From assembly GCA_050114795.1 (NCBI GenBank), contig JASFRS010000001.1, forward strand, positions 1 to 43,588: a stretch of 43,588 bases of DNA, in the 5' to 3' direction. The DNA is from JASFRS01 sp050114795. Its GTDB lineage: Bacteria; Pseudomonadota; Alphaproteobacteria; Sphingomonadales; CAKZYD01. Within the stretch, counting starts at the first letter, position 1. Each line of letters starts with the position of its first letter. Below are positions 9,370 to 17,993 of this stretch, piece by piece. The translations under genes and the position numbers were made by a program. Under the pieces are notes generated by a model. That model ran no database searches. It was not told the DNA's origin and saw only the letters and a program-made list of their open reading frames with translations.

Positions 9370-12300
9370 ATGCGCAAATTCTTAATTCTGATTGCAAGTG
9401 CAATTACGGCTGTTGTCGCAGTGGCTCTGGTCGTTCCTTTGTTTATTGATGTCGAGAACTATAGAGGCGATATCATAACAGCAGTGGAAAAGGCCAGTGG
9501 GCGGGAGTTTGAGTTAAATGGACCGATATCTCTAAGCCTGTTGCCAAGTCCAAAGGTCTCCGTGCAAAAAGTGGTTCTTAAAAGTCCGTCCGGTTTTCAA
9601 AGCGAAGACTTCATTACAGCTGAGCGTATTGATGTAGCTGTCGCCCTTTTCCCACTTTTGTCAAAACATATTGAGGTTCGTTATCTCGACCTGATCAGCC
9701 CGCGCATCGCACTTGAGAAAAATGCTCAAGGTGTCGGTAACTGGGTCTTCGATATGGGAGAATCAGAAGGCGGTGGTGATGCGGCATCACCACAGCTCGG
9801 CGTCAAGGACCTGCGTATTGAAGGTGGCTATGTCAGCTATTTAAATGCCGCCAGCGGACAGTTTGAAGAAACAAGCGATATTGACGTTCGGTTGTCTCTT
9901 GCGTCCCTGAATGGCCCATTAGAAATGACGGGGGAATTGGCTGCGCGCGGCCTTGATTTGAATTTTGATATAGATCTGGGGCGCTTGGACCGATCTGATA
10001 GTGATATTTCCATTCGACTAAGTGTCGGTGATGGCCTGTTAGCTTTGTTCTTTGATGGCTATGGAGACATCAAAACTGGCCGTCTTACAGGTGATTTGGA
10101 TATTCGGGGCAATAACTTACCAACCCTTGCGCGCACTCTTAATCTGGGTACTGGAATGCCCACAGGTTTTGATGTTTTACGCTTGAAAAGCCGCGTTAGC
10201 CTGATTGACCAGCGATTGTCCCTAGCTGATCTGATGTTAGATGTGGGGCCAAACCGGCTTGAAGGCCAATTAGTTGTGGATCTTACAGGGGAGAATAGCA
10301 GCCCCCATTTGCGCGGTGATTTCTTTGCTGTTGATTTGCGTGGTGTTGATAAATCGGCTTCGCGTCTCCCACTTAATGACATGGCATTGAAAGTTAAATT
10401 GGGCCAAGAGGCGGTTGTTGTTGAAGAGGTTAAAGCGAATTTAGTCGGCGGCGGTGTTGCGCAGTTGAAAGGCGCGTGGCGAAATCAGGCATTTGACGGT
10501 GAAATTGGAATTTATCCGGAAAAGCCACGTGAATTGATTTCGGCTTTTGCCAAGGGCGTTTTTGATACGATGCAGGACAGTGCATTTAACCGTCTTGGCT
10601 TGACGTCCTCACTGCATTATGACGTCAATGGCTTGGCATTGGAGCGGTTGAATATCTTATTGGATGAAAACCGTATCCAAGGTTCTGTTGCGGCAAGTCT
10701 TGGGGCACGTCCGCGTTATCGCTTAAACCTGAACGCAGATCAACTGCCGTTGGATCGTTATAATGGTCGAAATATCCCAGCATCTTCGGGAGAGCCAATG
10801 GCGCTGCCGCCCGTATTAAAAACATTTGATGTGGATATGGGGCTGAAAGTCGGTCGCCTTAATTATAAGACTTATGCACTTGAGGATATTGATGTCCGTG
10901 CAGCTTTATCGCAGGGGACATTGACGCTGGATACAGCGAGTATTGGATTTAAGAACAAAGGGCAGATTAGCGCAAAAGGCATTGTGCGAGAAATTGTGGA
11001 CCAACCTCGCGCCGATTTAAGTTTATCGGGGCGCTTCCAGTCTCTTCACCACCTTGTAGGGTTGGCGCAGGTTGAGATTAGCCCTGAAATGAGTAATGCA
11101 GGAACGGTGTCTTTCAATGCGATGCTTTCTGGCACAACTAATGACTTAAGCGTTGATATGACTTCCACAATTGGTGCGTTAAAGGGGGAGATTCGCGGTC
11201 GTTTGCGGGATATTCAGAGTGATGAGCTTCGCTATGACTTCACGCTGAAAGCCGATCATAAGAGTCTTGCTGCATTGCTGGCGCAATTTCAGTTGTTAGA
11301 CAGCGAAAGTGTGAAACCCGGTAAAAATGTCCGCGCTGACATAAGGTTGCGCGGTGCAAAAACGGATGTCACTGCGAGCGGACAAGTAGCCTCGGGTGAG
11401 GGCGTTTTGATCTTAGCCTTTGATCAGTCGGATAGAGGTTTTAGCGCCAGCATAAAGGGCGCAGCGCCAGATACTTATCGTTTCATTCGTGATCTTGGCT
11501 TTGATTTTAGCCCTGAACGTCGTGATTTTGGGGCGATGAACTTAGATTTCGCTTTGGATGGAGATGATCAGAACGCGCAAATCAGCAGGCTATCCGCTAC
11601 TTTTGGGAATATAAATTTCGATGGTAGTGGAACGCTGGATATGACTGGTGAAATCCCCGTTGCGCGTGTTGATATGACTGCGGGAACGCTGGACTTCAAT
11701 GCCTTCTTGCCAAATGTCGATACCGGAGCTAAAGCGGCTGCGGAACAGGGGAGCGCTTTCCGCTGGTCAGAAGAACCTTTCGACTTTGCCTTCCTTGAAC
11801 AGCTTGATGGGGAATTTTCGCTCCAAGCGAAACGTGTGATTGCGCGTGCTTATGATGTTGCGAATGCGCGGTTAAAAATCACCTCTAAAGGCCGCAGTTT
11901 GGCAATTGAAGAGCTATCCGGGGATATCTTTGAGGGTAAGCTTCAAATGACGTCCATGCTGGATGCGAGCAATGTTCCCACATTGAATGCGGATTTAAGC
12001 TTGAGCAACGTATCTGTGGAGAAAGCGACAACCGCCGCCGCTGCTATTGCACCGTTGACCGGAACTATGAATCTGACCGCTAAAATCAAAGGAGCGGGTT
12101 TAAATCAAAAGGCGTTGGTTGCAAATTTGTCCGGTGATGGGCGTTTTGATACGCGCAATGGCGTCATACAGCGCGTAGATATCCCGCGGATTAACAAGCA
12201 GTTCGGGCAGCTTTCCACGGTGAATGATTTTGTGCGTCTGACTGGTTCGGCTCTTGCCGGCGGTCAGACCGCCTATCGTCAGATTGGCTTTGATATCGTC

Positions 12301-12786
12301 ATTCAAAATGGGATTTTGCGAACCCAGAATTTTGCATCAGATATTGATGGTGGTGCAGATGTGGGTCTTGACCTTCGCGTGAACCTTCCTGCGTGGACTG
12401 TAGATGGTAAGGGCAGCTTCCGTTTGCGTGACCATCCTGGTTCACCACCAGTTGGTGTGACTTTGGCAGATAATCTGTCAAACCCGACAATTACTTATCA
12501 AACGAAAGAACTGCAGAAATATATGGGCGTGCGGTTGGGTTCAGCAGTCTTAAAAGGTGTGGTGACTGGAGAGGGTGTTGGTTTGGGTGATTTGCTTCGC
12601 GGTCGTCAGCAACAACCTACAGAAGAGCAACAATCTGCAGAAGAAGAGGCGCCTGTAGATCAGGCCGAACCACAGGAAAATGGCTTGCAGGAGCAGCCCG
12701 CGCCGCAACAGGAAGAGCCTAAGCGTCCTGAAGAGCAGATTAGGGATGTTTTATTGGATATCTTTACGCGGAAAAAACCGAATTAA
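9370..12786 (+). CDS. AsmA-family protein
   Basis: A 1138-residue protein with one N-terminal membrane helix (residues about 4-27), then VENYRGDIITAVEKASGREF and FELNGPISLSLLPSPKVSVQKV, the hallmark opening of AsmA proteins. The rest is a long beta-rich periplasmic region of the kind linked to lipid transfer between inner and outer membrane. A conserved AsmA C-terminal block is visible around 940-1060 (LTAKIKGAGLN, FRLRDHPGSPPVGVTLADNLSNP). The final ~75 residues are a Gln/Glu/Pro-rich low-complexity tail. The start is set by the membrane helix. Its stop is one base from the end of the convergent RHH_4 gene. The exact lipid substrate cannot be told from sequence. Confidence 0.92.
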   Translation: MRKFLILIASAITAVVAVALVVPLFIDVENYRGDIITAVEKASGREFELNGPISLSLLPSPKVSVQKVVLKSPSGFQSEDFITAERIDVAVALFPLLSKHIEVRYLDLISPRIALEKNAQGVGNWVFDMGESEGGGDAASPQLGVKDLRIEGGYVSYLNAASGQFEETSDIDVRLSLASLNGPLEMTGELAARGLDLNFDIDLGRLDRSDSDISIRLSVGDGLLALFFDGYGDIKTGRLTGDLDIRGNNLPTLARTLNLGTGMPTGFDVLRLKSRVSLIDQRLSLADLMLDVGPNRLEGQLVVDLTGENSSPHLRGDFFAVDLRGVDKSASRLPLNDMALKVKLGQEAVVVEEVKANLVGGGVAQLKGAWRNQAFDGEIGIYPEKPRELISAFAKGVFDTMQDSAFNRLGLTSSLHYDVNGLALERLNILLDENRIQGSVAASLGARPRYRLNLNADQLPLDRYNGRNIPASSGEPMALPPVLKTFDVDMGLKVGRLNYKTYALEDIDVRAALSQGTLTLDTASIGFKNKGQISAKGIVREIVDQPRADLSLSGRFQSLHHLVGLAQVEISPEMSNAGTVSFNAMLSGTTNDLSVDMTSTIGALKGEIRGRLRDIQSDELRYDFTLKADHKSLAALLAQFQLLDSESVKPGKNVRADIRLRGAKTDVTASGQVASGEGVLILAFDQSDRGFSASIKGAAPDTYRFIRDLGFDFSPERRDFGAMNLDFALDGDDQNAQISRLSATFGNINFDGSGTLDMTGEIPVARVDMTAGTLDFNAFLPNVDTGAKAAAEQGSAFRWSEEPFDFAFLEQLDGEFSLQAKRVIARAYDVANARLKITSKGRSLAIEELSGDIFEGKLQMTSMLDASNVPTLNADLSLSNVSVEKATTAAAAIAPLTGTMNLTAKIKGAGLNQKALVANLSGDGRFDTRNGVIQRVDIPRINKQFGQLSTVNDFVRLTGSALAGGQTAYRQIGFDIVIQNGILRTQNFASDIDGGADVGLDLRVNLPAWTVDGKGSFRLRDHPGSPPVGVTLADNLSNPTITYQTKELQKYMGVRLGSAVLKGVVTGEGVGLGDLLRGRQQQPTEEQQSAEEEAPVDQAEPQENGLQEQPAPQQEEPKRPEEQIRDVLLDIFTRKKPN

Positions 12787-12787
12787 A

Positions 12788-12815
12788 TCATGAGCGCTTT
12801 AAAGTGCGCTCATGA
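12788..12815. terminator. Stem-loop at the asmA / RHH_4 junction
   Basis: Ten-base arms (TCATGAGCGC and GCGCTCATGA) around an 8-base loop TTTAAAGT. It sits exactly at the convergent junction and includes the last codons of the RHH_4 gene. Read on the minus strand it is followed by T-rich sequence with a run of six T, so it could terminate that transcript. The plus-strand side lacks a T-tract. Confidence 0.6.
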
Positions 12816-13018
12816 AGCCGTTCAAACAACCAGACACGCAGGGCGCTGGATAAATTCCCCGGTCGCTCTTGATCGATTTTGGTGATGAGCGCATTCAGGC
12901 TTATCGCGTCCTCGTCCGCTGCGTTTTTCAAAGCTTCCCAAAAGATAGGCTCAAGCGATACCGAGGTTCTGTGGCCACTAATAGTGACAGAGCGTTTTAT
13001 GGGTGTCTGGTCATCCAT
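12788..13018 (-). CDS. Ribbon-helix-helix domain protein (RHH_4 type)
   Basis: A 76-residue protein. Its core KRSVTISGHRTSVSLEPIFWEALK followed by ISLNALITKID and NLSSALRVWLFE matches the small RHH_4 family of alphaproteobacteria (PF13467 by recall), putative DNA-binding or regulatory proteins of unknown target. It lies 49 bp downstream of fumC on the same strand, separated by a GC-rich stem-loop, so it is likely the last gene of the tmRNA-sspB-fumC block or independently expressed. A terminator-like hairpin overlaps its last codons. Confidence 0.85.
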   Translation of the reverse strand: MDDQTPIKRSVTISGHRTSVSLEPIFWEALKNAADEDAISLNALITKIDQERPGNLSSALRVWLFERLHERTLKRS

Positions 13019-13028
13019 TTTTTTAGAA

Positions 13029-13058
13029 GCGGGGGGATCGTCTGACGAACCGCCCCGC
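13029..13058 (-). terminator. GC-rich stem-loop between fumC and RHH_4 gene
   Basis: A GCGGGG/CCCCGC hairpin starting 10 bases after the fumC stop, with a partly paired interior. No good T-run follows on the minus strand, so it may be a partial terminator or an mRNA 3'-end stabiliser that lowers expression of the downstream RHH_4 gene relative to fumC. Confidence 0.5.
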
Positions 13059-13067
13059 CTTTATTCC

Positions 13068-14468
13068 TTAATCCTTAGGGCCAGTCATATTTTCAGGCCG
13101 GACGACTTCATGGAAGCGTTTTTCCGTTACCAGCCCTAATTCCAGGGCGCTTTCCAGCAAAGTCGTGCCCTTTTTATGGGCGTTTTTTGCAACGGCAGCC
13201 GCATTGTCATAACCAATTTCAGGTGCCAAAGCGGTAACCAGCATCAGGCTTTCCTGCAGGGTTTTTTCAATGCGTGCTTTATTGGGTTCAATGCCAACAA
13301 CACAACGGTCCGTGAAGGAGCGTGTTGCATCAGCCAGCAGGCGGATGCTTTGCAGCACATTGTAAATTATCACTGGTTTGAAAACATTCAATTCCATATG
13401 ACCATTGGAGCCGCCAACAGTGACGGCCACATGATTGCCCATTACTTGTGCGGCAACCATAGTCAGCGCCTCTGCTTGAGTTGGGTTGACTTTACCCGGC
13501 ATGATAGAGGAGCCGGGTTCATTTTCCGGCAGGATCAGTTCACCAAGACCACAGCGCGGACCTGAGCCCAAAAGCCTAATATCATTGGCAATTTTCATGC
13601 AACTTGCAGCCAGTACATTAAGCGCGCCGGACAATTCGACCAGCGCGTCATGGGCCGCAAGGGCTTCAAATTTGTTTTTCGCAGTCATAAAAGGCAGGCC
13701 GGTGGTTTTGGCGGCTTCCGCTGCAAAGGCCTCGGCAAAGCCGGGCTTTGTGTTTAACCCTGTGCCAACGGCAGTGCCACCTTGCGCCAGTTCATAGACC
13801 CGCGGTAGGCAGTTTTTAACGCGCTCAATGCCCAGCTCTACCTGGCGTGCGTAGCCGGAGAATTCCTGCCCCAGTGTTAATGGTGTTGCATCCTGCATAT
13901 GGGTGCGGCCAATTTTGACGATGTCACCCCAGGCCTCAACTTTTGTCTGTAAGGCTGTATGGAAATGTTCAAGCGCCGGTATAAGACGGTTTACAACTTC
14001 TTCCGCCGCCGCAATGTGCATGGCGGTTGGAAAAGTGTCATTAGAAGATTGTGAGCGATTCACATGGTCATTGGGGTGAACCGGGGACTTACTGCCCATT
14101 TTACCGCCAAGAATTTCAATAGCGCGATTAGAAATCACTTCATTGGAATTCATGTTGGACTGTGTGCCGGAGCCGGTCTGCCACACGACCAAAGGAAATT
14201 GATCATTATGTTTGCCGTCAATCACTTCATCTGCCGCTGTGATGATGGCCTGACCCAAGTCGTTATCCAAATTATCAAGTGCCATATTGGCCGCAGCAGC
14301 GGAGCGTTTCACAATGCCCAAAGCCCGGATAAGTGGGGTAGGCATGGTTTCGCCGCCAATTGGGAAGTTTTGGATAGAACGCTGTGTTTGCGCACCCCAA
14401 TATTTGTCCGCCGGGACTTCAATGGGGCCGAAAGTATCAGATTCAATGCGTACAGATTGATTGGCCAT
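13068..14468 (-). CDS. fumC: Class II fumarate hydratase FumC
   Basis: FumC interconverts fumarate and malate in the TCA cycle; it is the iron-independent, heat-stable class. The 466-residue length is standard. Visible motifs are RIESDTFGPIEVP at the N-terminus, TGSGTQSNMNSNEV, the VHPNDHVNRSQSSNDTFPTAMH active-site region, GRTHMQDATPLTLGQE and the superfamily signature GSSIMPGKVNP. Upstream on the minus strand a purine-rich AAGGAAGAG precedes the ATG. The gene sits 44 bp downstream of sspB, so cotranscription is likely. Confidence 0.97.
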   Translation of the reverse strand: MANQSVRIESDTFGPIEVPADKYWGAQTQRSIQNFPIGGETMPTPLIRALGIVKRSAAAANMALDNLDNDLGQAIITAADEVIDGKHNDQFPLVVWQTGSGTQSNMNSNEVISNRAIEILGGKMGSKSPVHPNDHVNRSQSSNDTFPTAMHIAAAEEVVNRLIPALEHFHTALQTKVEAWGDIVKIGRTHMQDATPLTLGQEFSGYARQVELGIERVKNCLPRVYELAQGGTAVGTGLNTKPGFAEAFAAEAAKTTGLPFMTAKNKFEALAAHDALVELSGALNVLAASCMKIANDIRLLGSGPRCGLGELILPENEPGSSIMPGKVNPTQAEALTMVAAQVMGNHVAVTVGGSNGHMELNVFKPVIIYNVLQSIRLLADATRSFTDRCVVGIEPNKARIEKTLQESLMLVTALAPEIGYDNAAAVAKNAHKKGTTLLESALELGLVTEKRFHEVVRPENMTGPKD

Positions 14469-14512
14469 GATAAAGGCTCTTCCTTCTCAAAATCGTCGTT
14501 GAGTTGGTCTTA

Positions 14513-15019
14513 TTATTTTTTACGAAAGGCGTCGAGAGCAACGACCTTGCCAGTGGTTGGCCCCCCTTTGTCATCATCATCCCCATCATCTCCGCCTTCA
14601 TCCGAAATTTCCTCTGTTAGAGAAGATTTTGCAGTCACCGGCAGGGATGCTTGATCCATGTCAGGCTCTTCAAATTGCAAGCCGAATTGGACGCTGGGGT
14701 CAACAAATCCGATCATTGCTGCAAAAGGAATTACCAGATGTTGGGGCTTTTGATTGAATGACAGTGTGATTTCAAAATAGTCGTCATGGATAATCAGATC
14801 AGAAAAACGATGCTGAATGACAATCGTCATTTCGTCGGGGTATTTTTCCATGAGACTTTTAGGGAGTGCCACGCCTGGATATTGAGTCTTGAATGCCACA
14901 TAGAAATGATGGTCGCCGACAAGGCCGTATTTGGCCGTTTCCTCCAATACTTTACGTACGACGGATCGCAGCGCGTTTTGCATCAAATCTTCATAAGGAA
15001 TTTTGTCAGTCCAGTTCAT
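14513..15019 (-). CDS. sspB: SspB-family adaptor (alpha type) for ClpXP proteolysis
   Basis: SspB tethers ssrA-tagged proteins to the ClpXP protease. I choose the ATG at 15019 (MNWTDKIPYEDLMQNALR, 168 residues): longer frames run into the tmRNA region, while this start has GGGA six bases upstream. The core (residues about 1-115) carries HHFYVAFKTQYPGV, LMEKYPDEMTIVIQHRF and FAAMIGFVDPSVQFGLQFE, matching the SspB fold. An acidic linker (EEISDEGGDDGDDDDKGG) follows, and the end VVALDAFRKK fits the ClpX-docking tail. Directly upstream on the same strand lies the tmRNA gene, so tag and adaptor genes are neighbours; fumC follows downstream. Confidence 0.92.
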   Translation of the reverse strand: MNWTDKIPYEDLMQNALRSVVRKVLEETAKYGLVGDHHFYVAFKTQYPGVALPKSLMEKYPDEMTIVIQHRFSDLIIHDDYFEITLSFNQKPQHLVIPFAAMIGFVDPSVQFGLQFEEPDMDQASLPVTAKSSLTEEISDEGGDDGDDDDKGGPTTGKVVALDAFRKK

Positions 15020-15094
15020 GAAATTTCCCATGTGGTCGTTCTTATTTATCATATAGGCTGTCTTGTATCTCAAGCCCAGACTAATTGAAAAACT

Positions 15095-15432
15095 CGAAAT
15101 AAGGTGAGGGGTTTTCTGTTGCCCGGCACCCCTCAAGCCGCGCTCTATAACTTTCTTAAGTTAGACCTATCGGTCTGCATTAAGCAGCAAGAGCCAGAGC
15201 CTCATTATCATTGGCATCTGTGAAAATGACCCATTAACGGTGGAATCATACCGAGCGAAAGCTAACGTCTTTCAACATGCGTCGATCCTAGTTCGGCCCC
15301 ATCATATATACAGCTTTTACTCTGTACATATGGTGGAGCCGCCGGGTACTGCCCCCGGGTCCGCCATATCTATTACACGCCGCGTTTATCGCCATAGCTG
15401 GCAAGCCAGCCCCTTTTATATAGGCGTGTTAG
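15095..15432 (-). ncRNA. ssrA: Two-piece (permuted) tmRNA, ssrA
   Basis: The minus strand shows all parts of an alphaproteobacterial permuted tmRNA. The acceptor piece (about 15432 down to 15331) ends GGCTCCACCA after a CCCGG-type T arm. A ~30-base intervening segment (15330-15301) with a small hairpin is presumably removed. The coding piece starts at 15300 with GGGGCCGAACTAGGATCGACG, the classic tmRNA 5' half. The two ends form a perfect 7-bp acceptor stem containing a G3-U70 wobble, the alanine identity element. The tag frame ends ANDNEALALAA then TAA (15216-15181). Downstream, TGAGGGGT/ACCCCTCA pairing (15104-15134) marks a pseudoknot region. Outer ends are estimated to within about 10 bases. 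Confidence 0.93.
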
Positions 15433-15577
15433 GTGAAAAATTGAAGGGATTTCCAAGCTAATCGTAAAATTTATTTGTTTCAGTTTTGAGAACAATAAAT
15501 CCAAAACGACACGACTTGTCCATTTTTGTCTCCTGACTATGTTTTCTCCATATTCAGATTTATTTGGAGCATGGGAA

Positions 15578-16174
15578 ATGGCTTTAAAAGTATTGCGCAT
15601 AGACAGTTCCGCACAAAAGAATGGTTCGACAAGCCGTAAATTAGCGGGCGCATTTTTAAACAAATTGGCATTGGTTCATGGCGAATTAGATGTAAAAGTT
15701 CGTGATTTGAGTGATGGTGTGCCTCTCATTGATGAGGCCTGGGTTACCGCGAAGGCAAAAACACCTGAGGCGCTAAGCGAAGAAGATAGATCAGTTTTGG
15801 CCTTTTCTGATCAGTTAATTGATGAGCTTGAGCAGGCCGATATCTTCGTCATTGGCGCACCGGTGTATAATTTCGGTCCAAGCGCGGCATTGAAAGCCTG
15901 GATTGATCTCATCGCGCGCCCTAGGCGGACCTTTAAATATACTGAGAACGGCCCAATAGGCCTTCTTGAAAACAAAAAGGCTTTTATCATTGTGGCATCA
16001 GGTGGCACGGAATTGGGATCTTCGGTTGATTTTCTAAGTGGGTATTTGCGGCATATCCTAGGATTTATTGGAGTTGAGCAAGTCGAATTTATTGCAGCAG
16101 ACAAATTGATGTCTGACCCACAGCGTTTAGAGCGGGCTGAAGCGCAAATTGAAAGTCTTTTAAAAGCAGCGTGA
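15578..16174 (+). CDS. FMN-dependent NADH-azoreductase-like flavoprotein
   Basis: A 198-residue flavodoxin-fold oxidoreductase of the AzoR/NAD(P)H-quinone reductase group. Starting at the ATG at 15578 (GGAG eight bases upstream), it begins MALKVLRIDSSAQKNGSTSRKL, the FMN phosphate-binding loop. Next come the conserved ADIFVIGAPVYNFGPSAALKAWIDLIARPRRTF segment and VASGGTELGSSVDFLSGYLRHILGFIG near the C-terminus. Such enzymes carry out two-electron reduction of quinones or azo compounds. It leads a plus-strand run with the asparagine-synthetase-like gene 93 bp downstream. Confidence 0.9.
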   Translation: MALKVLRIDSSAQKNGSTSRKLAGAFLNKLALVHGELDVKVRDLSDGVPLIDEAWVTAKAKTPEALSEEDRSVLAFSDQLIDELEQADIFVIGAPVYNFGPSAALKAWIDLIARPRRTFKYTENGPIGLLENKKAFIIVASGGTELGSSVDFLSGYLRHILGFIGVEQVEFIAADKLMSDPQRLERAEAQIESLLKAA

Positions 16175-16267
16175 TATGTATGTGCTTAAACTCGTGATGT
16201 GACTTTTATATACAATTTAAGTAAAAAGCTATTTCAGGGCCTGAATTGAAACTGAAATGGTGGCTTT

Positions 16268-17965
16268 ATGCGGGGCATCGGCGGCGAAGTTTGTTTTAAA
16301 GACGCGCGACCATCCTTAAAAGGCATGGAAAAAATGCTGGATAGCTTGCCCGGAAGTGGGAGTGCTGTCCGGCAAGTCCATATGTTTGGCCCCATTTGTT
16401 TTGCAAGCCTTGATGACGCAGGTACGGATCATAATAGAAATAGGCCTGATCTCGGCTTAAGTATCGTTTTCCAAGGGCATATCACTAATGAAACAGTGCT
16501 TTGGCGAAACTTAGCTGAAGAAGGTGGTGTGTCCGTTGGTACCGTTGCTGATCTGTTGGCGGAGATTTTCACGCGTCATGGATCATCTTGTTTCAAGATG
16601 CTGCAAGGCAGTTTTGCGATTGCCATATTTGAACATGAAAGCCAGAAACTTATTTTGGCACGTGATGGCATGGGGCATGAGCCTTTATACGTGGCCCATA
16701 ATCAAGAACGTGGTCATGTCATCTTTGGCTCCACCCTGCCAATGGTTGCACGACGAGATGAGGTTGATACGGCGCTTGATCCTCTAGGTCTCAATCTTTA
16801 TTCCAGCTATCGCGGCAGTGTGGCACCCCCATTCACCATATTGCGTGATGTAAAGAAAATTCCGCCGGGTTCTGTTTCAGTCTTTGAGGGAACAGGCTTC
16901 CCGAAAAGTGATATTTTCTGGTCTCCGTCTTTTTCTCGTCAGAGTTCCTATGAAGGGCTGAATGCAGCAGATTGGGCTAATCACCTGCATGCGCTCCTGC
17001 ATGACCTAATAGCGAAACGCTTAAATGGTGATCAGCCCATAGTCATGTCCGTGCATGCAAGGAATCGGTTAGTCCTGGATCATATTGATCGCCCCCATTC
17101 CTATGCACTTGGTATGAAGGGCTTTGCCGACCCTCATTTGGAATATTTGAAAAAGCAATGGGGCGAACCTGTTGAGCATATTGAATTGCGCCCTAAGGAT
17201 GTTTTTGAGTCCTTATATAGCGCCTTGTCCTCTATGTCTGAACCTGCGCCCCATGAATTAAGCCTTTATGATTTCTGCGCTTTGAAGAACCTAGGCGTTG
17301 AAAATCATCTGAAGATTGAATCCTTTGGCCTTCTGGAAGGCTTGGCTTATGATCGTAGCTATGATGCCTTGAAGGGGTCAAATAATAGCGCCCGAGATTA
17401 TGGGCGGGTCTTATTTGATCGTAATTATGGTGAATATAGCCAAAGCATTTCCCCAAACTACCTTGATGAGGATTTTGCCCAAAGTTTTATCTGCGGCCAT
17501 TTCGCTGAACCTGGTGCAGACGGTGCACTTGACCAGGTTCTTCGTTTTGAATTAACGACCAGACTGAGCGAAGGTGCTATGGCTTGGTCCGCGCAATATA
17601 GTCGTGCATTAGGGGCGCAGTCCTATTTTCCGTTCATGGAGCCGGAAATGATTAATTTGCTTGGTGCGATGCCTGAGGATTTAAAAGGCAATACAGGGGC
17701 AGTGCATGACATATTATTCCCTGCAAAAGAGGAGAAGATTCAGTCCGCCCCTTATTTGTCCGTAACGAAATTTCTGAATGGGGCGCTGGTCAATCTGCTG
17801 CGCGATGTTTTTAACAATCGCTCTGCACAAGACCGTCAGATATTCAGGCCTGAATATATTGCTAATTTGCTGGACAGACCGGAGGAAAATCTGACACCAA
17901 CGGGAGGCTCGAAGCTTATGCAGGCGGCTATTTTGGAGATGTGGCTGCAAAGTCATGGTCTTTGA
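16268..17965 (+). CDS. Asparagine synthetase-like protein lacking catalytic motifs (pseudoenzyme)
   Basis: The 565-residue frame follows the architecture of glutamine-dependent asparagine synthetase (AsnB). An N-terminal Ntn amidotransferase-like domain (1-210) includes GSFAIAIFEHESQKLILARDGMGHEPLY, the AsnB hallmark stretch, and a C-terminal synthetase-like domain follows (about 235-565). Yet the start reads MRGIGG where the family has MCGI, so the nucleophile Cys2 is Arg. The NGE loop reads QGH (69-71). The PP-loop SGGxDS position reads SVHARN (261-266). The SGEGADELFGGY equivalent reads IESFGLLEGLAYDRSY. The frame is intact with normal codon use, so it is not a decayed pseudogene. A binding or structural role is inferred; the function is unknown. 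The VTT gene follows 28 bp downstream. Confidence 0.85.
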   Translation: MRGIGGEVCFKDARPSLKGMEKMLDSLPGSGSAVRQVHMFGPICFASLDDAGTDHNRNRPDLGLSIVFQGHITNETVLWRNLAEEGGVSVGTVADLLAEIFTRHGSSCFKMLQGSFAIAIFEHESQKLILARDGMGHEPLYVAHNQERGHVIFGSTLPMVARRDEVDTALDPLGLNLYSSYRGSVAPPFTILRDVKKIPPGSVSVFEGTGFPKSDIFWSPSFSRQSSYEGLNAADWANHLHALLHDLIAKRLNGDQPIVMSVHARNRLVLDHIDRPHSYALGMKGFADPHLEYLKKQWGEPVEHIELRPKDVFESLYSALSSMSEPAPHELSLYDFCALKNLGVENHLKIESFGLLEGLAYDRSYDALKGSNNSARDYGRVLFDRNYGEYSQSISPNYLDEDFAQSFICGHFAEPGADGALDQVLRFELTTRLSEGAMAWSAQYSRALGAQSYFPFMEPEMINLLGAMPEDLKGNTGAVHDILFPAKEEKIQSAPYLSVTKFLNGALVNLLRDVFNNRSAQDRQIFRPEYIANLLDRPEENLTPTGGSKLMQAAILEMWLQSHGL

Positions 17966-17993
17966 GACTCAATCAATGCCTGAGATTGTATAA

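Noticed and set aside
12788..12815. Bidirectional terminator for both asmA and RHH_4 genes
   Set aside because: Only the minus-strand side has a T-rich follow-up; the plus side lacks one, so I do not claim it as asmA terminator.
15020..15136. Longer sspB frame starting at 15136
   Set aside because: The extra residues translate the tmRNA pseudoknot region and do not resemble SspB; the family start is at 15019.
15373..15663. 96-residue minus-strand frame
   Set aside because: It lies across the tmRNA acceptor piece and the azoreductase start and is not a protein of any recognised kind.
16268..17965. Reading the asparagine-synthetase-like gene as a decayed pseudogene or a working AsnB
   Set aside because: The frame is intact over 565 codons, which argues against decay, and the catalytic motifs are absent, which argues against a working AsnB.
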